Part shown: piece by piece, positions 9,843-19,572 of the stretch
Numbering within the stretch: position 1 is the first letter of the stretch
Layout: each line of letters starts with the position of its first letter
Assembly (NCBI GenBank): GCA_025558075.1
Contig: JAHLKF010000005.1
Span: 930,001-994,000, forward strand
Direction: 5' to 3'
From: Gaertneriomyces semiglobifer
Taxonomy: Eukaryota; Chytridiomycota; Chytridiomycetes; Spizellomycetales; Spizellomycetaceae
DNA length: 64,000 nucleotides
The notes under the pieces: model-generated
Told to the model about the DNA's origin: nothing
Seen by the model: only the letters and a program-made list of their open reading frames with translations
The model's database searches: none
Position numbers and translations under genes: made by a program

Positions 9843-12105
9843 CTAGACAGCAACCTCCGGTACACTCGGTTGCAGCTTCAAGTCGGTTTCACTCTCAGGC
9901 TGTGATTGTGCCTTGGACTCGGCTGCAGCCTCTTTCTGCAACCGCTCTTTCTCAGACTTTTCCCAGTCGTAGCCAGAGTCTCTCTTGACTTTGCCGGTGG
10001 TTTCGGCTGGCACGGACGATATGCTGTTGGAACCTGCAACAGCTGAAGATACTTCGAGTTGCTTTCGGAAAGCGGTTTCGAGGTCGTAACTCTGTTGGAG
10101 ATGGTCATCGAGTGTCGACTGGGGTGTGAGCGGGTGATCAGGTGGTGAGGAAGGTGAGACAAGGTCAGATCGTCCGACAGAATCGGTCTGTTCACTCTCA
10201 TTCCATTCCGCTGCCGAGAGATCATTCACGGCTCTGGGAACCTCTATCTCTTCCTCGTCTTCAATAAGATCGCCGTCACCTTTGTCGTCGACTTTGTTCT
10301 GGCGATACTCTTGAACAGCTTTCATGACCTCGCCAATTTCCACACCAAAAATACCTCTCACCCAGCCTTCCATCCACGGATTCTCGCTCGCCTCACCAGT
10401 CGCTTCCAGATACCCTTCTACATACAACAAGAACCACTCGGTCTCCGCCAACGTGGTGTGACTCGCCCCGGGGACGAGATTATGCGCGAGGGTGGTTAGC
10501 GACGTAGAAAGATGTGAGAGCGTCGCGTGTACGGGGTGCGATGCCGGGGTATAGGACAGCCGCGATTGGATGACGGATTTGAGATGTAAGAGGCGGGGGA
10601 GGAGAGGAGGAGCTTCAACAGCAGCAGGTGACGGTGAGCGCGGAGGTTCAGCGGAGCTGGATTTGCTTGCCGAGCCTGACGATTGATTCGCGGCCGCGGG
10701 TTTGGGCGCAGAAAACAAGGCCGAAACCGACGTGAAAAGAGACGAGAACCCACCACCGGGTTGCTGCTGCTGTTGCTGTTGTTGTGTGGACTGTTGTTGA
10801 ACTGGTTGGCGCAAATCACTGAGAGAGTTGTGAGGAGAGTGCGGTGACAGTAAATTCTGGGAACTGAAAGACCAGCGCGAGCGCTCTTTAGTGGTTCCGT
10901 TGACACCGGCACGCAAAAGGAGTCTACCGCCTTCTTCGGCTTCGACATTGCCATCGATGGGTGCCCCGATCAGATTCGCATTGCTGCCTGTCTTGTTTCG
11001 CATACTCACGCTCCCGCTCACGGAAGATACAATGTCCATGTCTTCATCGTTGTCTTCATCGTCCGAAGAGGAGACGGTTACGGGTTCCTCATCTAATGAT
11101 TGGAAGATCTCCGATAGTCCTTCAGAGGGAATTTCATCCACGGGAAGGGGACGAGTGGCGTGCACGGTCACACCAGGGAGAGGCGACTCCTCCTCACCTG
11201 TCTTCACAACTGGGTTGGCAAGGCCAAATTCTACGGCCTTTGCCACGCCGTGCACGTTGGTATCAAACAAGGCACCGACGCTCAGAAAGTATTTGCCGAT
11301 CTCGCCGGTACTCAGTCCGACAACGACTGCATCTGGTCGCTTTCGGACGACTTTGACGAGTCCACGAGTCAAACGTGGTGGTAGGCCTTCCCATTCGCAT
11401 TCACCATCGGTGAAACGGACGAACCAGCCCCCCAATTTGGAGATTTCCACGTGGGAGACGGGAGCATCACGTTGAGTGCGTCGGCTCAAAAGGTCGGTAA
11501 GCGTGGTAGGTAGGCGTTCGTAAAGAAATGAACCATCGGCACGAGTGAGGAGCCAGCCTCCACCTGTTTGTTTCGTCCAGATACAATAAAATGCAAAGGG
11601 CAAGAAGGGGAAGAACAAGGACAATGGTTATAAAACGGCGCCACAGGTATGCAACAGCTCAATGACAGAACGTACCCGGTGCAAAAACCACACTGGTCAC
11701 ATCCACCTCTCCATCGTTCAATCCCTCCCACAAGCGTCCGCCAGGTCTAACGTTGCTAGTGGCAAAGCTGCCATCATCGAAACTCACAAACCACTCGTTG
11801 TTCTCCGACACCGATAGTTGGCGCACGCCTGGGAGGGACTGCAAGCGCGAAGTGAGCTTGGAATGCAGCATGGGTGGAAGATTGTGCCATAAGGAGACGC
11901 CGTTTGAGAAACGGACGTAGTATCCGGATCGAGGGGCGAGGGTTAGGATCACCGGGTAGATGGGCCCAGAGAATGGAGTGTCTGCGGACGGTGTTCCATC
12001 TTCGTTGTTGTCTAGTGACATGGACGATTCTTCATCTATATGAGCGGGAGACGGCTGTTGATGCTCTTGCTGCTGCAGCTGTTGATCGTCGTTCGAGGTA
12101 TCCAT
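9843..12105 (-). CDS. Tryptophan-glycine-repeat protein with disordered middle
   Basis: Two exons (12105-11676 and 11563-9843; intron 112 nt) encode 716 residues. After a Gln/Ser-rich start, the first ~290 residues hold at least four related units: GYYVRFSNGVSLWHNLP, NEWFVSFDDGSFATSN, GGWLLTRADGSFLYERLP and GGWFVRFTDGECEWEGLP. Each has an aromatic/glycine turn, a DG pair, and LP before a helix, so together they look like blades of a small propeller or WG-type repeat array. The middle is Ser/Pro-rich with a Gln run near 10768-10800. A helical block follows (ETEWFLLYVEGYLEATGE), then an acidic tail. No catalytic motif is seen and no signal or membrane segment. Similar repeats accompany signalling domains in fungi (recalled, not checked). 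Function unknown. Confidence 0.75.
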
Positions 12106-12421
12106 CGTTCTGGTGGTGGCAACACGAACGGGCCGTTACAACTGGTTTGTGTTTTGATATTGTGTGTCTTCCAAGTTCTACCGTCCTTTCTACCGATGGC
12201 ACCCGTTCGCTGTCCTCCTCCTCAAGATCAATGAGCGTCTGCAGGTTTAAAAGGAGGAAGTTTGGGTGGTTCGTTGGTTTGGTTTGTTGCAGGACGTTTT
12301 AAAACGGGCGACGGCAGCGCTGAGCGTAGCGGCAGAGTCAAATTGACACTTTTTTCACTTTTTGCATATGCAGCGAACAACGAAGAATTCTTCAGAGCGT
12401 TGAAGGAGAGTAGAGGAGGAT

Positions 12422-12456
12422 TCTGCTGCTGCTGCTGGTGCTGCTGTTGCTGTGGG
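12422..12456. repeat. CTG-rich trinucleotide run
   Basis: Short imperfect CTG/TTG triplet tract, noncoding in the model chosen here. Confidence 0.6.
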
Positions 12457-12579
12457 ATGGAAGGATTCGGTTTGGTTTAATTAAGAGGGGAATGTTTAAT
12501 GGGTTAACAGTTGATGCTATTCTGGAACACTGTCAATGAAGACTGGACACTGGCGACGACGGACATGGATGCGGATATC

Positions 12580-12635
12580 AGCAGCATGAGCAGAAGCAGA
12601 AGCAGAAGCAGAAGGAGAAGGAGAAGCAGCTGCTT
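12580..12635. repeat. AGC/AGA purine triplet tract
   Basis: Imperfect tandem triplets (AGC, AGA, AGG) in the promoter or leader region between two genes. It gives long Leu runs if translated on the minus strand, which is an artefact. Confidence 0.65.
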
Positions 12636-13124
12636 GTTGCCTTTCATTCGTCGCATTATCATCGTCAGATCATCATCATGGCCTCCCATACACTCCATCC
12701 ACATGTACATACAGGCCCTCTCTTCTGAAACCATCCTGCAATGCCATACAATGCCATCCCCTCCATCTCATGCTCATATTCATCTCATGCAATATCCATT
12801 ATCATAAGGCCGCTTGAAGTTGCTATTAGTCGTCGTCGCTGGCAATTTCAAGCGCGGGCCAAGGTGAAAAAGTTGCAGCGGCGGTTTGTGGCCTGACGGC
12901 GAAGGTTTCCATTGTTTGTTAAGAGTAACAGCAGGAATTGTGGATGGATCTAGATCGAGGCAGGCAGCGACAGTCGACAGCAAAGGCAGCGAGAGAAGAG
13001 CGACAGAGAGGAGGACAGATATCATCATTCCCTGATGCGTTGTTGAACGAGATCTCCCTGAAACTGAACACTTTGGAACACATCGAAACCGATACCACCT
13101 TCAGCATTAATCTCCTCTCCTCCA

Positions 13125-15307
13125 ATGTTCATTCCCGTCAATAAGCACAAACGACATACCACCTTTGTCTATCCCACTCCCTCCCCGTCGTCCGGTAATG
13201 CTCCTCGTCCAACTGCCAACCCAAGTATCCTTCCGACAACCTACACCGATGGAAACGGTAACATCATAACAACGACACTGACACTGTCGTTGAATACGCC
13301 GGTCGTGGGTGTCCCAGGAACAATAGGAGGTATATCAATTAGCGGGCGATACATCTCACAGTCTTAGTTACTTATATCCGTTCTCTAGATGGGGCGCCTA
13401 CACTCTTTCCACAACCAACGCAAGATCCTAGTGCAACAAGTATCATCCTCTCCTCAACCACGTCCTCATCAACACTCGCTATCCTACCACCCGTTCCAAC
13501 CAACGGTCCGACACCTGGATCTGGTACAGATCCATCCCTACCGCCACCCAATGGCGACAGTCCGCCGTTTGGAAACAGCGCACTGGCTATCGGACTGCCG
13601 TTCGGCATTTTGGCGCTCTTGAGTATGCTGGTGGGACTATGGTATTGTAAGAGAAGACGGACGGAGCACAGCGAGCTGCGACAGGGGATTGCGAGACCCG
13701 AGATGAGTGGAGGTGGTATGATGAACATGGCTGCTGGTAACGCCGGGAACTTTGCTGCTGCTGGGCATGGTGCTACTACTGCACCTGCACCTGCCACTGT
13801 TGCCGCTGGCGCTATTGCTGCCGGTGCTGGTGGTGCTGCATTATCCAGAGCTACGGCGCCCACCACGACTACCAACCCTCTAAGTGCCACACACCCACAA
13901 GCCCTTGTTATACCGTCCATATCAGGCCCGCAAAGAGATTTAGCGTCTGGCTCTGGTACTGTACCGAATGTGAACGATGCGAGCAGCAGCGCTATCCCGC
14001 CATCGGTTGACCCGCTGTCGAGAGATTTGAACATGCACATGAACGCCACCAGCCAAATACCAGCCACAACCACTCCCAATCCGATTCCAGGACTATTGGG
14101 CGCTGGAGTTGCAGCACCGCTTGGGTTGGGAGTTCTCCTAGCTGACACCAGCGTTGCCTCGGATACCGACTCCGGTTCTTCATTCTCCACTCTGCCCATC
14201 AGTCATTTCCCGGCCACCCTGGATGACGACTATCCTGTGAAAACGTTGGAACGTAAAGTGGAGGTGACGAAGCATGCATCACCGATTCCGAGTGAACGGG
14301 CGGTAGTTTTTGGAGCTGCCGCAGGGGCCGACGAGGATGCATTTGACGACACAATGGAATATGGACTGGAGAGTGTAGAAGAAGATCCCATGGAATATGC
14401 ACTTGATCAAGAGGCCGGTTTTGCACATGGTGAAGAGGTGCTTCACGGTTCCGACATCATTAACCCGTTTGAAGAGAAGGATTATTACCAAAACCTGGAG
14501 GCGGAGCCCATTGATGTCGACGACACCGAGATGGGTTCTCACTTGCAATTCTCGAGCCCACATCTTACTCCTATCACCCCTGTCTCTGCTCCTCCCAGCG
14601 TTGAACAAAACCTTTCCGACTCTCACCACGACTATGACACGGCGACGGTTCCCATTGGTTTCGCATCTATGCCCATACAGCGCGACAACGGTGAGACGAA
14701 GAAAGAAGGTTCAGATGAGGACACTCGGGAGCGTGATCTAAGCCAGCAGGGCGAGGACCACACACACAGTTCAGATATTGTCAGTGACAGTGACGGAGAC
14801 ACCTTTTCGAATTCGGTACATGAACCAGTTGCCGGCGTGAACACCGTCAGCAAAGCGGATGATGCGTCGCCACAAACAACAGCAACGGAACCACCCCGTT
14901 CTGTATCACCCAAGCCTTTTTACCCTGCAGCACCTACTCTCCCGCCCTCCTTGGACCTCGACAGCTACACCCCACCGCGTCCCAGCTCACACATTGCCAC
15001 CACCTTTTTCACGTCGTCCCACGCGTCGCATCTCTCGCTGGTACCGGGAGACTTGCTCTTTTTGCAGCCGATTTCGGATACGGACGGACAGGTATCGCGG
15101 GACTGGATGTTGGCGCAGAATTTGAATGGGAAGCGCGGGTTGGTGCCTGTGCGCTGTGTGCGGGGCATCAGGAACGGGCCGACGAGACGGGTGGTGGGTG
15201 GACGGTTGTGGACCAAACGGTGGAGTGGGAGTAGTGCGGAGAGTGTGGAAAGTATAGGGAGTGGGAGTGCGGTAAGTGGTGCGAGTGGTGGGAAGAAGGG
15301 AGGGTGA
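13125..15307 (+). CDS. Single-pass membrane protein with C-terminal SH3 domain
   Basis: Two exons (13125-13329 and 13389-15307) give 707 residues. The N-terminal ~135 residues are Thr/Pro/Ser-rich, consistent with an O-glycosylated extracellular stalk, but no cleavable signal peptide is seen, so the membrane helix probably acts as the signal anchor. That helix lies at ~138-160 (LAIGLPFGILALLSMLVGLW) and is followed by the stop-transfer YCKRRR. A long Ala/Thr then acidic Ser-rich cytoplasmic region leads to an SH3-like domain near 600-655: HLSLVPGDLLFLQPI, then RDWMLAQNLNGKRGLVPVRCV, keeping the ELxxxxGD, W, and G-x-x-P positions. This layout suggests a surface sensor coupled to proline-rich partners, as in fungal Sho1-type proteins, but there is one helix only. 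It converges on another TM-SH3 gene. Confidence 0.75.
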
Positions 15308-16159
15308 GTGATGGAAGGCGTGGGAAAGGAGAAGGTTCGGTTGCGATGATATCCACGTGCGGATACAGAAATGCCGCACGATGGACAACACCTTCACACG
15401 ACACACACATATCACACACACACACGCACACAAGCTATATATTTAGAATACGAGACTCTTTACATACCCTAGATCTAGAAACCCCCGACAACACAGTACA
15501 GTTCCCCCATTTCTGACACTCCCACACACCCACACCTATATACATAGAAGTTCCACCCATCCGATACAACACCTCTTTTTCCTTATTGTGTTCCTTAGTT
15601 AGTATTAGTACGCTTTAGCAGTTATGATACTTGTGTTCCTGTCTCACTTGTTTGGTACATATATAGTTGTTTAAATCATGATGGTTCACGCCTCTTTGGT
15701 TGTTTGTCTTTGTTCTCGGCTTTTGCGGGGCCGGGTTTTTGGGTAATGTGAGTGCTAAAGCGAACACATGTGTAGACCATGAGTTGCGTAAAACGCCAAG
15801 TAAGGGTTGAGAACAGCCAAAGACGTAACTGTTGTAAAGAAACCCGCCACAGGCATGAGAAAAAATTCAAGACAAGGACAAGGTATAGTATAATGACCAA
15901 AAAAACAAACCTAAACTCAAGATCACAAAAGAAACACCAACTATACGAAAAAGGAAAGCAAACAGGGTAGACTACTAAAGAAAACAGGTATGTAAAAATA
16001 AACTAAAGTAAAGGAATACGAAACTAAGAAACTAGTAAAAAAAAAGGTTCATAGTCATTTCTATCCGACTCTGGAATCTCCCTTTCGTCTAACTACCAAA
16101 CTATAACAGTTGCGTTCCGTTTTGTGAGCGACTGTTGGTTCGTTTGGTTGAGTAGTCAA
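15308..16159. other. Intergenic between convergent SH3 genes, with CA-rich tract
   Basis: An 852-nt AT-rich spacer between stops of convergent genes. It includes an ACAC-rich simple repeat at about 15398-15433 and A-rich stretches around 15830-16060. No gene recognised. Confidence 0.5.
15398..15433. repeat. CA-dinucleotide-rich tract
   Basis: Imperfect (CA)n microsatellite in the 3' region between two convergent genes. Confidence 0.6.
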
Positions 16160-18559
16160 TTATTCTTTGGATTTGGTAACATCCATATCAAAGTTTAACC
16201 CACTGAATCGGACTTCGGGCAGCGTCGACAAAAGAAAGGTCGGTTTCTGATCCGTGGTGGCCGCGGCGCTTGTGCTGGAAGACTCAGTAGTAGCGTTGTT
16301 GTTCGTATCGGCAGAACTCATTGTAGTCGCAGCACCATCACCACGTTGCGGTATGTCGTGTCCTGAATGCATCTCACTGTCCATACCACCAAAAGGGCCA
16401 TCCACTTGTTCGAATCCATACTCCGGCTCACTCACATTCTTCAAATACCCTCGGTCCATCGACGCAGGGGTCATGACGTTCTCAATGGCGTGGTGGTCCG
16501 CAAAAGGGGACACAGAGTCGAGGTCGGTTCTAAAGGGGTTACGGGCATCCATAGGATCGTTGGAAGACATGGGGGAGTCCAACAGTGTCACGGCAGATGG
16601 GTCGATGTCATATGCCGCGGTGGTGGCGGTGGTGGGGGATACAAGACGTTCACTTTCGTTAGGAGGCACACGCGCGCGTTTGGGTGGAACGAGGGTTAAT
16701 CCTCCGCTGGCGGTGGTGGTGACGGAAGAAGTTGGTGATATGGGAGACATCGAATCCATAGCTGTCGTTGTTGTCATAGGCATCATTGTCGTGTTCACTG
16801 TCATAGCCGTAGTGGTAGGCGCGGGAGGAACAGCGTTCTCGGTATGAGTTGCAGGTTCGGTGGTGGTAGTCCACGGAGACGGTTCCAACATTGACGAGTG
16901 ATAAAGAGGGGGAGTAGAAGCGACGGGGAAGACTGGCAAGGGTGAAACGGGTGGTGGAGAACTCGGAGGAGGCGGGATCTTGAACGGAGCATTCCAACCC
17001 ATACCCGTCGATGCCGTGGTCATAGACATATTGGTGTCGGCCGCCGAGGTCATCGTCGCGCCGGTGTACATACTCATCCGGCTCTGGCCCTGGCTCCAGC
17101 TATCATGAAAGCTCATGCGATCATACCTCTGACTCGACACACGTCTGGAGACGCTCTTTCGAAGACGTTCCACATTTTGATGGGAGGCGGGCGGAGCAGG
17201 TTCGGGCATTGCCTGCGCAGCAGACTCGGGCTTTCTCACGACGCAGACCAATGGGAACGCTCCGCCCTTTGGCTCGTTGTCGCCCTCGTAGATGCCAATA
17301 GCCCAGCCATCGTCGAACGCCCTTACGACTCTGACTTCCATGCCAAATTGGAGCTCGAGTTCGTCCTGTAGGGTGGCGTTATACGGGTGCGTCACGAGCA
17401 TAGGAATGGAAATAGGTGTATCCAAGGGGAGATCGGCATTCACGTTTGTCGAAGTGGCCGTATTGGTGGGCGAGGGTGGAATGCGTGTGTCGGTGACGAC
17501 CGGGGTTTGCCAGGGTGTGTGATTTAGGTTAGAGTCGTGCAGAGTGTGAGGTGGAGAGGACATCGGGGAGAGCGGAATATCAATGTCGTGAGAATACGCA
17601 TACGGCGCGGACGTCATGGCTTGCATGGGCTTTTCAATATGGGTGGTGTTGGCGGCGGTGGGCCCGTTCCAATACGTGGCGTCCTGCTGGTGTTCCCAGC
17701 TTTTGGACGACTGATAACTCACTGCGGCCGGCTGGCTCGGATACCCTCTGTCTCTGGCAGTCATGCTGCGTTGGAGAGCTGCCTTGCGCCGTCTCTTGCA
17801 CACGAGACACGCGACGATTCCACATGCAAGGGCGACGACCAATGCGACGGCCACGCCCAAGATGGGTTTGACAATGGAGGGTTTGCCTTTGAGCAGCTCT
17901 TGGCAGCAGGCCGACTCGCTCGTGGGACAATACTTGCGGGCGAGGTCTTCGGTCAGGTAGCCGCAGTTTTGAACTTCGGCGGCGGTCCCACGGAAGCACT
18001 GAGGGTCGTTTAGCTTAGCTTGGGCAGCGCAGTAACTCGAAAAAGCGGCGAAGCGCTGATTCCAGACGCTTTTCTCAGAAAAGGTGCACTCGGACAATTG
18101 CATAGTGTTCTTCCAAGCATCGACCGCCTGTTGGCAGTGATCAGGACACAGATGATGGGGTTTGACGTTTGGCGAGGCGTTTTCTTGGATGGGGCATTTG
18201 TAGAACTCGACACTGTCCACGGCGGTGATAGCACACCATAGGGAGGTATAATACTGTAGCTGATCGACGGCGGCAACCAAGTCGACTGACGGCGGGCTTG
18301 CACATTTGTTGGAGCGAATAAGGAACTGTTGAATGTCATTATGGTTCTGTACAGAGCTGCTGATGTAGGCGTCGAGCTGTTGTTGAGAGGCGATAGCTGG
18401 GCCCCTGGCCATCGGATAGCCAACGAATTCCGGACCGCAGAGCGAGTTTGCATTCACATAGTAGCATTTTGTTGCGTTTGGATGTTGTTGTTGGGCGTCG
18501 GTGGATCTTGTGAACACGGCGAGGACGAGGCCTACAGTGAGGAATGCAAGACTCCTCAT
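16160..18559 (-). CDS. Receptor-like protein: Cys-rich ectodomain, one TM, SH3 domain
   Basis: Intronless, 799 residues from the ATG at 18559. The frame is open further upstream but only from a TTG, and the ATG gives a clean signal peptide (MRSLAFLTVGLVLAVFTRST). Residues ~30-225 form a Cys-rich ectodomain with about 14 cysteines, including CYYVNANSLCGPEFVGYP and HHLCPDHCQQAVDAW; spacing recalls frizzled-type CRDs, by eye only. A membrane helix follows at ~232-255 (GVAVALVVALACGIVACLV) with KRRRK after it. The cytoplasmic part has an SH3-like domain at ~395-450 (DELELQFGMEVRVVRAFDDG, then AIGIYEG, GGAFPLVCVV), then a long Pro/Thr/Met-rich tail. Likely a type I surface receptor or sensor; ligand and pathway unknown. 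Confidence 0.8.
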   Translation of the reverse strand: MRSLAFLTVGLVLAVFTRSTDAQQQHPNATKCYYVNANSLCGPEFVGYPMARGPAIASQQQLDAYISSSVQNHNDIQQFLIRSNKCASPPSVDLVAAVDQLQYYTSLWCAITAVDSVEFYKCPIQENASPNVKPHHLCPDHCQQAVDAWKNTMQLSECTFSEKSVWNQRFAAFSSYCAAQAKLNDPQCFRGTAAEVQNCGYLTEDLARKYCPTSESACCQELLKGKPSIVKPILGVAVALVVALACGIVACLVCKRRRKAALQRSMTARDRGYPSQPAAVSYQSSKSWEHQQDATYWNGPTAANTTHIEKPMQAMTSAPYAYSHDIDIPLSPMSSPPHTLHDSNLNHTPWQTPVVTDTRIPPSPTNTATSTNVNADLPLDTPISIPMLVTHPYNATLQDELELQFGMEVRVVRAFDDGWAIGIYEGDNEPKGGAFPLVCVVRKPESAAQAMPEPAPPASHQNVERLRKSVSRRVSSQRYDRMSFHDSWSQGQSRMSMYTGATMTSAADTNMSMTTASTGMGWNAPFKIPPPPSSPPPVSPLPVFPVASTPPLYHSSMLEPSPWTTTTEPATHTENAVPPAPTTTAMTVNTTMMPMTTTTAMDSMSPISPTSSVTTTASGGLTLVPPKRARVPPNESERLVSPTTATTAAYDIDPSAVTLLDSPMSSNDPMDARNPFRTDLDSVSPFADHHAIENVMTPASMDRGYLKNVSEPEYGFEQVDGPFGGMDSEMHSGHDIPQRGDGAATTMSSADTNNNATTESSSTSAAATTDQKPTFLLSTLPEVRFSGLNFDMDVTKSKE

Positions 18560-19572
18560 CGTGCTCTCTGTTTCGAGGTTGGACAAGGGGAGGTACTAAT
18601 CTATCTATCTATACTGACTAGGATGGGTATAGGTATTGTAAGTAGGTAGAATAGGGATATAGATACTATTTGATTAAGAGTATGATAACAAGAGTAGGTG
18701 TCGATCTGAGCAGCACATATCCATCCAAGTTGGAACCAACTTACCATCCACCAGCGGATGATAACACACGCTCCGAACCCAAACCTGCTACTTGATCTTG
18801 GAACCAAGGCGAGCAACCAACAAGTATATCCACTCCGTCTGCAACTGCCAAAATCGCAACTTAACTTTGCAAAAGGTGAGCCGCTGCCAATTTTCGCACT
18901 CGAAATCTGCACACCTCGTGAGGAACTACTGTTTATTTATATCGATCAGAGAGCGGCTGACTGGTACCACACCGTCCTCATATCGATATCACATTGTGCC
19001 GCCGTGGCGCGTAATCAATCACTGCGAGTTGTGAGTGTTCAGCTTCATCAGTACCATGATGGATCCTTGGTGTGCCATACGCACATATGAATGTGGACCT
19101 TATATAAGGGCAAGACTCCGGCCTTCAAATTTCACTGCATCAAGGGCGCACTATGGTGTGCTTGTATGTACATGTACCCTTCCTGTCTCGATTTCAAGAT
19201 CAATCGCAGCTTGCCTGGTTCAAACTGAGGATTCTGTTCAGCAGCTTGTCAACAGAACGCCAGCGACTTTTTCCTTGTTTAATTTTAGGCATTTCTCTCA
19301 GCATTCAACTGTGATCAGTCGTGACATGCAAGCTCTTGATCTTCCTTGTCCATTTGCGGTTGGGAAACTCTCTAAAAAGTCATGTGAGCGTACGTGCATG
19401 TCAGGTGCAATCATGTGATTACCAAGCGGCACAGTCATGGCGTGTCCGAACTCCGCGGTTTTGGATCACGGAGACTTTTAACTTTGTAAAAGTTCGCCAC
19501 GACGAGTACTATTACACCCCGCATTTGCTACGTTAACGCCAGGAACGCACGCACGCACGCATTAGCGGGTAA
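18560..19572. promoter_or_regulatory. Divergent promoter region, receptor-like gene / SMC6
   Basis: A 1,013-nt spacer between two outward-reading starts. It has a short ATCT repeat near 18600-18612 and a CACG repeat just before the SMC6 ATG (about 19545-19560). The ORFs here have no coding character that I recognise. Confidence 0.4.

Larger units (their letters stand above)
12106..13124. promoter_or_regulatory. Divergent promoter and 5' leader region with trinucleotide repeats
   Basis: A 1,019-nt region between two outward-reading start codons. It carries a CTG-type run at about 12422-12456 and an AGAAGC/AGGAGA purine triplet run at about 12580-12632. The small ORFs here are by-products of these repeats (poly-Leu or Arg/Ser) and are not supported as genes. 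Long 5' UTRs for the flanking genes are likely. Confidence 0.5.

Noticed and set aside
12504..12734. ORF with a long leucine run
   Set aside because: Product of the AGC/AGA triplet tract read on the minus strand.
13372..14199. 275-codon minus-strand ORF inside the TM-SH3 gene
   Set aside because: Antisense of an Ala/Thr-rich coding region; the plus strand has the membrane helix and SH3 domain and splices in frame.
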